Source of the DNA: Bicyclus anynana
Lineage: Eukaryota; Arthropoda; Insecta; Lepidoptera; Nymphalidae
Length of the DNA: 64,000 nucleotides
Assembly (NCBI RefSeq): GCF_947172395.1
Contig: NC_069102.1
Span: 9,826,442-9,890,441, forward strand
Direction of reading: 5' to 3'
The notes beneath the pieces are model-generated. The model saw only the letters and a program-made list of their open reading frames with translations. It searched no databases and had not been told where the DNA came from. Shown here in pieces: positions 50,095 through 60,071 of the stretch; position 1 is the stretch's first letter, and the number at the start of each line of letters is the position of its first letter. The translations under genes and the position numbers were made by a program.

Positions 50095-51340
50095 TATCGC
50101 ATTATTTAGGTCGGTAGCAAAAAAGTAATAAGCTGTTCGCTTCTTAAATTCCATTTAATTCGCTTTTCTGGGGAAGAATTTTATTTCTAGATAGTTTTAT
50201 TCCGTCGTCATTATGCTGTCTCCCGCAGAGGCTATAGTTGTGAAGAATGCAGCCTGCGGTGGGCGCGAGCGCGGAAATACAGCCTTTTAGGAATATTATT
50301 TACATTTTTGTGACTTTACCGCGGTCTTTCAAATTACGGATCTTTGTTGTGGTGTTTTAAATTAGTTCAGTTAGCTTGTTTGTTTACTGAAAATAAAATT
50401 TTAACTTTATTAAACTGCAAGCTGTTTGTCAAGCGGCTTTCACATCTATACAAATTATAAAATAAAATCTTCCACCATATGACGTAAATAGCGGTGAATT
50501 TTCTTAATAACTTTTAACCTCTGTTTTCTCTTAGGGGTGAAATTTATTGAATCTAGATAAACATTTACTTTTCTATTTAACCGATAAACATTTTGTTTCC
50601 TCAATAACTTTAATAGTAAATTATAAATATAAATTAATAAATTAAAGGTTTCAGAATAACTTTCAAACGTCTCAAGAACATAATCACCATAAGGGGCACC
50701 ATTTTTCCTTGATTTTAGTATCTAAATGGAACATAGAAAACACTTCTTTCAATGTTTCAATTTAATCCAGTTTAAAAGTGGTGAAAATCATATATGAAAA
50801 TTGGTCAACTACAACAAATATGGTCAATTACTGGTACAAATTGGTCAACAACTCGGACATTTTTTCGGACAAACATATAGAGGATCCGAAAACAAGACGA
50901 TCTTCACCGACCTGTCTAATATACTGGACGAAAAGTGTCTTATATCAAATTCAGCTAAGCTAGGGAAATGGTCGATTTATTCTACGCGCTTAGAGCACCC
51001 AAAACAGATATTTGAAAAGCGATAAAAGCTAACAACATACTATATTTATATACCAACTGTACGGCTTTACCCGATTTGCCTAATGCCTTGCTAATAGGAA
51101 CCGCGCTGCGATGCTCGCCGATGCATCACACATGAATGTATTCATGAGTCGGCGCGCATGTGATTGGATAGAGCTCCGGTAAAGAGGTCCTGGGAAATGG
51201 ATTTTGTTCTATTACCTTTGAGTAAATATAACAGATGTATACGTGTTTGTTTCTATCTATATGTTAATTGTTCTATTTACCAGTATAAAGACTGTTTTAA
51301 CTTACAATTTATAGTACCACTATTACTTGTTGTATTATAG
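50095..51340. other. Long low-copy stretch
   Basis: No element recognised. Two overlapping frames (50778-50963 and 50801-51025) lie in attggtcaa-rich sequence without known domains. 50225-50345 and 51070-51180 are GC-richer (gcctgcggtgggcgcgagcg; ggaaccgcgctgcgatgctc). Confidence 0.4.
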
Positions 51341-51560
51341 TGTGACGTTGGGTTGTAAACTTCAGTGGGGTGCTCATATAGAGAAGCTGACTGGTAAACT
51401 TAGCTCAGCTGCATTTGCAGTGAGAAATTTGTTTGATAACGTGCCTTCCGAACCGGTGGTAGAGTCTCTAAAATAACCAAATTTTACGTTTCAAAATTGC
51501 TTGTAAATTAAGCCTACTTGGTATGATCGAATTTTGATTTAAGTTTTTTTTATTGATTAC
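51341..51560 (+). mobile_element. LINE-T remnant: RT C-terminal piece joined to 3' UTR
   Basis: Frame 51348-51476 reads LGCKLQWGAHIEKLTGKLSS, then AAFAVRNLFDNVPSEPVVES, then LK and stop: the motif after the RT palm in CR1/Jockey-type LINEs (kLqWg.HI..L..kLss..y..r). It is followed at once by acgtttcaaaattgcttgta, attaagcctacttggtatga, the LINE-T 3' UTR. The intervening coding region is deleted. This link suggests LINE-T is a CR1/Jockey-type element. Confidence 0.7.
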
Positions 51561-51687
51561 TTAAACCACTGTGATGCATATTTCACAGTTTTCTGCTGTA
51601 GTTATTTGTAATAAGAGCATGGGCTGACCATCTTTCAGCTTTTACAAAAAGTCTGTAATATAATTGTCTGTAGTATAATCTGTACAT

Positions 51688-51830
51688 ATATATAAAAATG
51701 AATCCACATATCCCTTGGTCACGTCATCACGCGTGAACGTATGGACCGATTTCACTATTTTTTTTGTGTTTGTTATTGTCAGGAGAAGGTTCTTATGACA
51801 GAAAAGAATTAAAAAAATAAAGAGTTAGGT
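51688..51830 (+). mobile_element. HEL3-like 5' fragment
   Basis: atatatataaaaatgaatcc, cgtgaacgtatggaccgatt, gtcaggagaaggttcttatg. Resembles the start of the 32622 element and similar Lepidoptera repeats; the 3' end is missing. Confidence 0.4.
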
Positions 51831-51861
51831 AATAAGTACGGAATGATTAGATAAGGAATGA

Positions 51862-52276
51862 TTTCCTAGTGGATAATTATAACCTCTGCCTTCGCTTCGG
51901 AGGCCGTAGCTTCAAATCTGGTATGGGGCATGCGGCTCCATTTTCAGTTATGTGCTTTTAAAGAATCTAAATCACGTGTTCAACTAAAACGGCGAAGGAA
52001 AAACATCGTAGGAAACTTGCATACCTCACATACCTGAGAATCTCTATGTGAAGTCTGATTGCAATCAACATAGGTTAGTTAGTTATAACAACTTTATTGC
52101 ACAAAACAGAAAATAACAATAGAATACATACATTTTGTAGGCAAAAGCCGACCTTATCACTAATAGTGATCTCTTCCAGGCTTCTCATAAGGCTAGCGTG
52201 GTGGACTATTAGCCTAAACCCACATTCTGTCAGGAGACTAGTTAGTCAATAGTGAGCCGAGTGGGTTGTTAATGAT
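51862..52276 (+). mobile_element. SINE1 split by a LINE 3' end
   Basis: Head gatttcctagtggataatta to gaatctctatgtgaagtctg, then an insertion, then ctagcgtggtggactattag to gggttgttaatgatgttga. Diverged copy, about 80% like the others by eye. Confidence 0.75.
52072..52195 (-). mobile_element. LINE 3' UTR inside SINE1
   Basis: On the minus strand: gcctggaagagatcactatt, agtgataaggtcggcttttg, then gtgcaataaagttgttataa and ctaactaac. The gagatc...gtgataagg stem and an AATAAA close to the end are features I recall of a common lepidopteran LINE 3' UTR. Confidence 0.6.
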
Positions 52277-52771
52277 GTTGATTTTTAATCACATTGGAAA
52301 AGGAGTGTCAGCAAGTTGTCGGGGCACACACCGCCGCATGTCAGTAATTTGTCACCACGTCATTGCGCGGAGTAATTAAGCGACGATATGTGGCCCTCCC
52401 GACTGACGATGGTCTGTTTTGGCCTTCTATTACATAATTAACACACGTAGACTGTCTCGTTGATACTTTTGCCTAAAGCCTAGCCTATATCAATATGTTA
52501 TCTCAGACAGCACATTGAGCAGTTGAAAAATTAAAAAAAAAGGTTTATTCAATAATTAATGTATTACTTACTAGTTGCAAGGGGTACTAGGTGGAAACCT
52601 GTATTATTCTTTGGTACTGGTCATCAGCATAAACATCTGATAATAATCATTAAAGAGTCCATCATCTTCACCAATAGTGAGCGTATAAGCTCGTTTACTC
52701 ATGTACTAAGTAAGAAGCTTGGTCCTACTGACCTGACCATTATCAGACATCCTCATCATTATCAATTTTAA
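52277..52771. other. Low-copy DNA, possible regulatory block
   Basis: 52300-52440 has gtcagtaatttgtcaccacg, tcattgcgcggagtaattaa and gcgacgatatgtggccctcc with no repeat match. TAATTA-type cores in GC-rich context are suggestive only. No gene. Confidence 0.35.
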
Positions 52772-53012
52772 CGGAGAGACATAGTTCGAAGAGCCGATGG
52801 ACGTTGGGGTCCCAAGGTGCTGGAATGGCGACCTCGTACTGGAAAGCGCAGTGTTGGTCGACCCCCACCAGGTGGACTGACGACATCAAGCGAGTCGCAG
52901 GGATTCGCTGGATGCAAGTGGCTCAGTATCGTGATGTTTGGAAGTCCCTACAAAAGGCCTATGTCCTACAGTGGACGTCCACCGGCTGACATGATGATGA
53001 TGATGATGATAA
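52772..53012 (+). mobile_element. RTE1 3' end with intact terminal frame
   Basis: gacatagttcgaagagccga to ccaccggctgacatgatgat plus GAT repeats. The frame at 52804-52989 keeps TRWTDDIKRVAGIRWMQVAQ and ends QKAYVLQWTSTG*, with the stop directly before the tail. Confidence 0.85.
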
Positions 53013-53078
53013 TGATGATGATTATGGAGGGACTGTTAAAATTGATAATGATGAAGATGACTGGTTTATTATTGAATA

Positions 53079-53197
53079 CTAGCGGACGTCTCGCGGTTTC
53101 ACCCGCATAGTTTTCGTTCCCTTGAGAATAGTGGAAAAATCCCCCCTCCCCACACACACATACTATAAACTTTACCTCTTTGTAATATTAGTATAGA
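53079..53197 (-). mobile_element. HEL2, inverted, internally deleted
   Basis: CTAG at 53079, gacgtctcgcggtttcaccc, gttcccttgagaatagtgg, then a jump to aactttacctctttgtaata and ttagtataga at 53197. Confidence 0.7.
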
Positions 53198-53389
53198 TTA
53201 AACAGAACAACCAACAACTACCTACTACCTACCTATGTTGTATAAACAAGTTAATCATGGAAAGTGTACTCGGGATTTTGGTGTGCAAGTTACAAGATCA
53301 GTAAACAAGGCCTCGGTAAGCAAAATCAATATCAAGATAGTTTCTCTTAACTTTCAGAGAGATTAGAGTATCTAATCAAGAATCATAGA

Positions 53390-53529
53390 CGGCCGTCTGG
53401 CGCAGTGGTAAATGACTCTGCTTTCTGTACCCACGGCCGTGGGTTCGATTACCGCAATTGGAAAATATTTGTGTGAGGAACGTGAATGTTTAGTAGTATT
53501 AGTATCTGGGTGTATTTATATAATATTAT
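53390..53529 (+). mobile_element. SINE4, tRNA-derived
   Basis: Head gccgtctggcgcagtggtaa, B box gggttcgattaccg, then gaaaatatttgtgtgaggaa and gtatctgggtgtatttatat. I recall this layout as a common lepidopteran SINE. The 3' part stops at a HEL1 end. Confidence 0.65.
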
Positions 53530-53530
53530 A

Positions 53531-53645
53531 CTAGCGGACGCCCATGACTTCGTCCGCGTGGAAGTCAATGTAAACTTTCAACCCCTATTTTACCACTTCA
53601 GGGGTTGAATTTAAAAAATTATATATCGTATTTTTTTATGGTATA
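53531..53645 (-). mobile_element. HEL1-type 3' end, second subfamily
   Basis: CTAG with cggacgcccatgacttcgtc and cgcgtggaagtcaatgtaaa, ctttcaacccctattttacc. It shares this body (tgatgtaaactt) with the array-bearing copy at 39161, not with standard HEL1. Confidence 0.6.
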
Positions 53646-53679
53646 TGAACAAATTTTTGAACTCTAAAAATGAAGGGTG

Positions 53680-53821
53680 TGAAACCGAAAAGGGTGTGGA
53701 TTTTATCCCACTCCTAACAAGTAAGAACGCTTCCATCTTAGATTGCATCATCACTTACTATCAGGTGAGATTGTTGTCAAGGGCTAACTTGTAAAGAATA
53801 AATAAAAAATAAAAAAAAAAT
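53680..53821 (+). mobile_element. SINE2 3' half
   Basis: tgaaaccgaaaagggtgtgg to gggctaacttgtaaagaata plus A-rich tail. Confidence 0.8.
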
Positions 53822-54003
53822 ACATACATAGTTAAGTATATCAATCAATAATAGAATATTATATTTAAGTAAATCAGCCAAACTTTCCTTTATAAAATGA
53901 AGTATGTCTAGGTATCAACAGCTCTCTCGTTTTATTTGTAAAAAAAATTTTAGCCGCCGTTAAATTATAATGTTGCAAGAAAATGAGGGAAATTTATTTT
54001 TCC

Positions 54004-54190
54004 ACTAGCGGATAGCCGCGTAAAATTCCATTTTTCATAATTCCCGCGGGAACCATGTACTGCAGAATAAAGAATAGTTTATATATTACCCCGCAACTTA
54101 TTCTATTTTCTAGTGAAAGTCCCATTAAAATGGTTTCAGAGATTAGCCCAGACATACAAAAAAAGCTCGACTTTGTTTTTGTGTGGTGTA
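54004..54190 (-). mobile_element. HEL1-related element, hybrid body
   Basis: CTAG at 54004 with cggatagccgcgtaaaattc and ttcccgcgggaaccatgtac. The rest (ccattaaaatggtttcagag, attagcccagacatacaaa) is of another subfamily. The hairpin arms are largely lost. Confidence 0.55.
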
Positions 54191-54263
54191 AATAGTTAGG
54201 CATTTGAAATTTAAACCACAGACAAACACTTCATTTTTATTTATATGTAGATATTGATGATGT

Positions 54264-54754
54264 AAGCGCAGTGTTGGTCGACCCCCCACCAGGTAGACTG
54301 ACGACATCAAGCGAGTCGCAGGGATTAGCTGGATGAGGTGGCTCAGTATCGTGATGTTTGGAAGTCCCTACAAAAGGCCTAAAGAGCCGTGATAGCCCAG
54401 TGGATATGACCTCTGCCTCCGATTTCGGAGGGTGTGGGTTCGAATCCGGTCCGGAGCATGCACCTCCAATTTTTCAGTTGTGTGCATTTTAAGAAATTAA
54501 ATATCACGTGTCTCAATCGGTGAAGGAAAACATCGTGAGGAAACCTGCATACCAGAGAATTTCTTAATTCTCTGCGTGTGTGAAGACTGCCAATCCGCGT
54601 TGGGCCAGCGTGGTGGACTATTGGCCTAACCCCTCTCATTCTGAGAGGAGACTTGAGCTCAGCAGTGAGCCGTATATGGGTTGATAACGACAAAAGGCCT
54701 ATGTCCTGCAGTGGACGTCCATCGGCTGATATGATGATGATGATGAATTGATGA
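54264..54754 (+). mobile_element. RTE1 3' end split by SINE1
   Basis: gtaagcgcagtgttggtcga...gtccctacaaaaggccta, then SINE1, then tgtcctgcagtggacgtcca, tcggctgatatgatgatgat. RTE1 was present first. Confidence 0.9.
54382..54689 (+). mobile_element. SINE1, complete, 308 bp, 12-bp target duplication
   Basis: Starts aagagccgtgatagcccagt and ends gggttgataacg. Target duplication acaaaaggccta at 54370-54381 and 54690-54701 is perfect. B box gggttcgaatccgg intact. With the copy at 63596 it fixes the element's length and both ends. Confidence 0.95.
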
Positions 54755-55087
54755 TGTATTAATGATGATGACAAAAAGTCAAACGCGAACGAAGTACAAA
54801 AATGTTATTTATAACCACATTATTTATAAGCCTTCAAAGAGTTTTGTACGCACTTCGCAAAGTTTTTATACAATAAATAAGTAACTTTGTCGTAAAGTAT
54901 GCCGCGAATAAAATATGCAAGAGCCGTCTATACTCTAATAATAAAGTTAAAAACAAATTGTCTGTACTCAGAACAAAGTTATCAAAGACTGATAAAGGAA
55001 AAAAAGATATCTCCTTATATCAATTTTATTATAGTCATTCAGTCTGTATCATTCAGTATTTTGAGAAGCAGTACCTTTGTTAATTTA
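54755..55087. other. No feature seen
   Basis: Low-copy DNA; an 84-codon frame (54899-55153) has no domain and runs into HEL2. Confidence 0.4.
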
Positions 55088-55279
55088 CTAGACGACGCCC
55101 GGCGGTTTCACACGCGTAGTCTCCGTTCCCGGGAGAATACGGGGATAAAATAGCCATAGCCATTACTCACAAATAACGCGTCTTTCCAGGGGTATAAGTA
55201 TTTTCAAAATCGATTCAGTTGATCCAGATATTACCCCCTACAACACCACAAAGTTTACCTCTTTATAATATTAATTAGA
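55088..55279 (-). mobile_element. HEL2, inverted, complete
   Basis: CTAG at 55088, acgacgcccggcggtttcac, cgttcccgggagaatacggg, caaataacgcgtctttccag; 5' side ttacctctttataatattaa...aga at 55279, T next. Confidence 0.8.
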
Positions 55280-55331
55280 TGAGAGGAATTTGGAGCGTAA
55301 ACCCATCATGCTGCGCTGTTCACTATCTTTA

Positions 55332-55488
55332 TCTATACTAATATTATAAAGCTGAAGAGTTTGTTTGGTTGGTTGAACGCGCCAATCTCAGGAATCTACC
55401 GGTCCGATTTGAAAAATTCTTTCAGTTGTAGTAGCCCATTTATCGTGGAACGGGAACCACGCGGGCGAAACCGCGCGGCGTCAGCTAG
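55332..55488 (+). mobile_element. HEL2, complete
   Basis: Starts TCTATACTAATATTATAAAG after A55331; ends cgcgcggcgtcagCTAG, T55489 next. ccgtattcctacggg-type block deleted, so 157 bp only. Confidence 0.85.
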
Positions 55489-55494
55489 TCTTAT

Positions 55495-55803
55495 CTAGGC
55501 TTCCTATCATGAGGTCCTACGTTCGCACTCTCCTATTTAGTCGAAGAGTACGAAAATAGCCTATTTAATGCACGCCATTGACGATCAATTATTCTGACGT
55601 TTCTGCAGCACCCACGACTATAACTGATCGTGTATTGGTCGCTGCGTGCATGACGGCTCGACTTATGAAACGTCTTCGCTACCGTTTGCGCTGCAGAAAC
55701 GTGAGAATAATTGACCGTCAATGGCTGACTTAACGTGCAGGGATCGAACCCAATACCTCTCAATATTGAGTCAGGCATATTACCGTAGAGCTTCAAATAC
55801 CAT
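55495..55803 (-). mobile_element. SINE6, tRNA-related, with 36-bp foldback
   Basis: On the minus strand the head gaagctctacggtaatatgc and B box gggttcgatccctg resemble a tRNA promoter. The body holds gccattgacggtcaattatt..., whose inverse lies 80 nt away: plus-strand arms 55574-55609 and 55690-55725 match at 34 of 36 positions. The 87-codon minus frame is inside it. Only copy in the window; SINE status inferred. Confidence 0.55.
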
Positions 55804-56133
55804 TGTTTTGTTAGGTTGCCAGTTTATAAAATAAATGAGTTAAATTTAAATAATGTTTATTGTTAAAAGGCAGTGAATCCAAGGCTTTGTACTAAACTAT
55901 TTGCTCAGCTGTGTTTGCGTACGCCGCAAACTCAGTTTAGTTGCATGTCAACAATGGCAAATGAGCCAAGTGGGTGAGTAAATATTTTGCCTATTTACCA
56001 TCACAGATACGTATCTGAATATATGCATTAGGTATCGTGGGTAAAGCTTGGTGGATCAGACTCGAGTCATGCCTTCATAAATACTTGTATTACATAACTA
56101 GACGTCTACAACTTCGTTGATTGTATTAGATTT
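55804..56133. other. No feature seen
   Basis: Low-copy DNA. Confidence 0.4.
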
Positions 56134-56442
56134 GAAGGCCTCCGTGGCGCAGTGGTATGCGCGGTGGATTTACAAAACGGAGGTCCTGGGTTCGATCCCC
56201 AGCTGGGCAGATGGGTCCAGGTCTGGCTGGTGGGAGGCTTCGGCCGTGGCTAGTTACCACCCTACCAACAAAGACGTACCGCCAAGCGATTTAGCGTTCC
56301 GGTACCGTGTACAGAAACCGAAAAGGGATGTGGATTTTCATTCTCCTCTTAACAAGTTAGCCCGCTTCCATCTCAGACTGCATCATCACTTACCATCAGG
56401 TGAGATTGTAGTCAAGGGCTAACTTGTAAAGTATAAAAAAAA
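56134..56442 (+). mobile_element. SINE2, complete
   Basis: Head ggcctccgtggcgcagtggt with A box, B box gggttcgatccccag, gtaccgccaagcgatttagc, tcaggtgagattgtagtcaa and an A-rich tail. No clear target duplication. Frame 56117-56422 follows the SINE and is not a gene. Confidence 0.9.
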
Positions 56443-56615
56443 ATGTATTTTTTTCAAGATAAAAAGTAGCTAATTGTTGCTCCATAACTTCGTCTATCTT
56501 TTATTGAAAGTTGCATTAAAATCGGTTCAGCCGTTCCAGAGACAAACAGAAAGACAGACAGACGAAAAATTTAAAAAACTTGAATATGTTTAGTACATAA
56601 AGTGTAAATAGATAT
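56443..56615 (+). repeat. Degenerate ATCGGTTCAGCCGTT / AGACAGACA repeat
   Basis: cttttattgaaagttgcatt, aaaatcggttcagccgttcc and gaaagacagacagacgaaaa form the usual end of a lepidopteran dispersed repeat; compare tcaaatcggaccagtagttg in HEL2. No ends found. Confidence 0.4.
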
Positions 56616-56639
56616 AAGCACTTGAAAAAACATAGTTAT

Positions 56640-56949
56640 TCGTCGTTATCAACCCATATACGGCTCACTGCTGAGCTCGAGTCTCCTCTCAGAATGAGAG
56701 GGGTTAGGCCAATAGTCCACCACGCTGGCCCAATGCGTATTGGCAGACTTCACACACGCAGAGAATTAAGAAATTCTTTGGTATGCAGGTTTCCTCACGA
56801 AGTTTTCCTTCACCGTTTGAGACACGTGATATTTAATTTCTTAAAATGCACACAACTGAAAAGTTAAAGGTGCATGCCCCGGGCCGGATTCGGACCCACA
56901 CCCTCCGGAATCGGAGGCAGAGGTCATATCCACTGGGCTATCACGACTC
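56640..56949 (-). mobile_element. SINE1, inverted, complete
   Basis: cgtcgttatcaacccatata to tccactgggctatcacgact. All family blocks are present. atagttatt occurs on both sides (about 56633 and 56965) but not flush with the ends. Confidence 0.9.
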
Positions 56950-57333
56950 TATACTACTATACTATATAGTTATTAAGAAATTAGAAATCATTTATTTATG
57001 TGTATCGATGATGATGATATGATTACATATTTGTATACAAACAAACTAAATTCTTTCATTTTAAAAGCCAGTTTTTACAGAACTTTTCTTGTACCACGCA
57101 ATAAGTTGTATAATGTGAACAAAGAACTTTGTCTTTTAAAAATACAGGCACATTTAATACTTAAGATATACTTAAGCCTTAAAAGGTTTACAGGTAAGCA
57201 AATAGCCCTTCCTTAGGCTGCATTTCCATCGGTAGCGGACGTGTGACGTAATCCAATTTTCATAACAAGCCTAGTTTGAAACTTGTTCAGGAGTTTGCAA
57301 TGCTGATTCTTGTTTATATTTTTTCGTGTCATA
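56950..57333. other. No feature seen
   Basis: AT-rich low-copy DNA. Confidence 0.4.
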
Positions 57334-57694
57334 TCCTACTAATATTATAAACATGAAAGTTTGTATGGATGTTTGTTACTCTTTAACGCCGCTACTACTG
57401 AAGCTATTTGGCTGAAATTTGGTATGGAAATGGATTTTACTCTGGATTAACACATAGGCTACTTTTATCCCGAAAAAATCCATGGATTCCCGAGAATTGC
57501 GAAAACCTGATGATTTTAATGGTATGAATGTTTGTTACTCTTTCACGCGTCGGCTACTAAATCGAATCAATTGAAATTTGAACTAGATATAGATAATAGT
57601 CTGGATTAATACATAGGCTACTTTTGATCCCCGGAAAAATCCATGATTCCTGCGGGATTTATGGAAAACTGAATTCCACGCGGACGAAGTCGCG
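57334..57694 (+). mobile_element. HEL1 dimer variant, 3' CTAG lost
   Basis: Starts TCCTACTAATATTATAAACA after A57333. Two body rounds, joined at gcgaaaacctgatgatttta, as in 6011-6392. Ends at cgcggacgaagtcgcg, lacking the second hairpin arm and CTAG. Confidence 0.8.
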
Positions 57695-58184
57695 TAATAT
57701 TTCATGGACAAACTTGACGTTTCATAATCTGTTTAAAAGATTTTATTTGTCTGACATATGTGTTTCATTCTTAATTCTATGGACACAGAACGGATTGCTG
57801 TAAGGCCGACCAATCAGGGGCAAATTCTGACAGTTGTCGTTTTAAGATTGTAAAACGGTTTCACTTCCGATAGATTATAATATACCGAAAAATAACACGT
57901 TGAATTGTAAACAGTATTTTCAGTTCACAATATGACGGTAGATTATAATCGAGTGAGATTATAAACTGACGTATTTTACAATTTAACGGTAACATATACA
58001 CTATTTTTGTTGTTATCTCAATTACACTCCTTAGTGATATTAGTGCATAACCCGTTCTGGTGGAAGGACAGCTTAAAGCTTGCCCCGTTAAGGATATAGC
58101 CGTATTGATCCTCTTCACAAAACAAAAGCACGTTGCTATAAGATGCTACAAGTTAAACATAACGTAAGTACCTATTATCTATAT
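57695..58184. other. No feature seen
   Basis: Low-copy DNA; an 85-codon minus frame has no domain. Confidence 0.4.
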
Positions 58185-58345
58185 TATATACTGTTATCTC
58201 GGGTCAGACCAACAAAAAAATGTTAATTTAATTTTCCAACAAGAAAAATCTTATAGCAGCCAAGATTTGGGAATGTACCAGCAGTGTTGGTACACTCCCA
58301 TGCCTCGGAGAAAATGCCTATGTAAAAAAAACTGCGCGAGTTATG
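58185..58345 (+). mobile_element. SINE5 copy, diverged
   Basis: ggtcagaccaacaaaaaaat, aagaaaaatcttatagcagc, tacactcccatgcctcggag. 3' part missing. Confidence 0.5.
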
Positions 58346-58423
58346 TTTTCGATTCCAACTCAACAATTATTGTTAAGTTACCTCTTGAAATGTCATGGTG
58401 CGTATTTTACGCCTACAGTAGTT

Positions 58424-58883
58424 AGGGATGATGACAGTTTTTAAATTGCATATAAATTAAGAGTATGCTAATAATAATGCAATTTTGTAAAAGGCTATCT
58501 GCGATCGTTACTTTCGGAGCTACAGGGATATAAAGGGTCAGATTTGCAGCGCTGCCACGGTCCACGGATCCCTGAAAAACGCCCCAAACAAAATGGTACG
58601 AACTAATGACGTTGTGGGTACATAATGATCGTTAGATGTGTATGTAATATCTTTGTTATTTGTGCGTTTATGTTTATAATTTCCATATTAAAAATGTCAC
58701 ATTTAATGTAAGGAAGCTAAAACTCAATGAATTTTCATCTAATTACGATAAAAGTTTTTTCAAATATCCAGACAATCTTTGTTTTTATTTATTAATTACA
58801 TTGACCTTATTTACCCGATTTATGATTATATTTATGACACATTATCATAAAAATCAATATATTCAAACCTAGTCATCATCCCC
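58424..58883 (+). mobile_element. MITE-2, uninterrupted copy
   Basis: 460-bp TIR element with ends agggatgatgac and gtcatcatcccc. Non-coding. Has an extra block (gcagcgctgccacggtccac...ggtacataatgatcgttag, about 100 bp) relative to the copy at 37689, so either an insertion here or a deletion there. Confidence 0.8.
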
Positions 58884-58945
58884 ATTATTTTATTGATTTT
58901 AATGACGATAATGAGAAATACATAACGCTGACTGTGACTAAATTA

Positions 58946-59074
58946 AAAAGAGGTGTGGATTTTCATCCTCCTCCTAACAAGTTAGTCCGCTTCCATCTTA
59001 GACTGTATCATCACTTACCATCAGGTGAGATTGTAGTCAAGGGCTAACTTGTAAACAATAAAAAAAAAAAAAAT
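58946..59074 (+). mobile_element. SINE2 3' half
   Basis: aaagaggtgtggattttcat to aacttgtaaacaataaaaaa. Confidence 0.85.
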
Positions 59075-59465
59075 ATTTTGCGAAATTAGTTAGTCTCAGT
59101 TCAAGAGTTCAACTACCCCAAAAAATATTCATTCCCTAAACAGTAAAAGGTGAAAACATTGTTTCCACAACAAAAACTTACTCCATACAATAACGCGATA
59201 CACGGGAATAAACTTTGTCGTACATGTATTTTGTTCTTTTAGCCAAAATACATGCCATAGTGATGTACTGTAATAAAAAGGAATGCGGTACGAAAATGTA
59301 CGTGACATAAATTCTTTTACAACTTCAAAATGACATCGAATTTGTGTAAAAGTTGTGCTTACATACTCTGCATACATCCCGTCATTAGGGCCCATCTACA
59401 CGAATACGACGGGTATATTATAAGAAATTTGTAGTTTGTACAGCTTTCAGTATTTACCTACGGCA
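59075..59465. other. No feature seen
   Basis: Low-copy DNA; frame 59129-59395 on the minus strand has no domain. Confidence 0.4.
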
Positions 59466-59582
59466 TTACAGAGCAGTGAAACCTCTACTTTCGATTCGGA
59501 GGGCGTAGATTTGAGTCCTGTCCGGAGCATGCACCTCCAACTTCTTAGTTTTTAAGAAATTAAATATCACGTGTCTCAAACC
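59466..59582 (+). mobile_element. SINE1 5' third
   Basis: agcagtgaaacctctacttt, gattcggagggcgtagattt, ggagcatgcacctccaactt, aaattaaatatcacgtgtct; 3' part missing. Confidence 0.7.
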
Positions 59583-59649
59583 AATGATGTTAAATACTTT
59601 TAGATGTGTGAGGAATTTCGTCCGAAATCCTATATAATCAGAGACTTGG

Positions 59650-60033
59650 TCGCTAACTATGGGCCTCATAAGAAGGCACAGAGTCACACAGCGAGCGATG
59701 GAACGAGCTATGTTAGGAATGTCAGCGTGATCGAATCAGAAATGAGGAGATCCGCAGAAAAACCAAAGTCACCGACATAGCTCAACGAGTTGCGAAGCTG
59801 AAGTGGCAATGGGCGGGGCACATAGTTTGAATAGCCGATGGACGTTGGGGGTCCCAAAGTGCTGGAATGGCGACCCCGCACTAGTAAGCGCAGTGTTGGC
59901 CGAACCCCCACCAGGTGGACTGACGACATCAAGCGAGTCGCAGGGATTCGCTGGATGCAGGCTGCTCAGTATTGTGATGTTTGGAAGTCCGTACAAAAGG
60001 CCTATGGCCTGCAGTGGACGTCCATCGGCTGAC

Positions 60034-60070
<37 letters not shown>
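59650..60070 (+). mobile_element. RTE1 3' end, about 420 bp
   Basis: Reaches upstream to gctaactatgggcctcataa, then cgagcgatggaacgagctat, agatccgcagaaaaaccaaa and the WAGHIV region. Frame 59838-60032 ends QKAYGLQWTSIG*, followed by catgatgatg and 13 or so GAT units. A single-base insertion near 59850 shifts the frame between the halves. Confidence 0.85.

Positions 60071-60071
<1 letters not shown>

Noticed and set aside
56134..56210. Possible tRNA gene (A box and perfect B box)
   Set aside because: The head is the start of SINE2, repeated 14 times with a common non-tRNA body; no acceptor stem.
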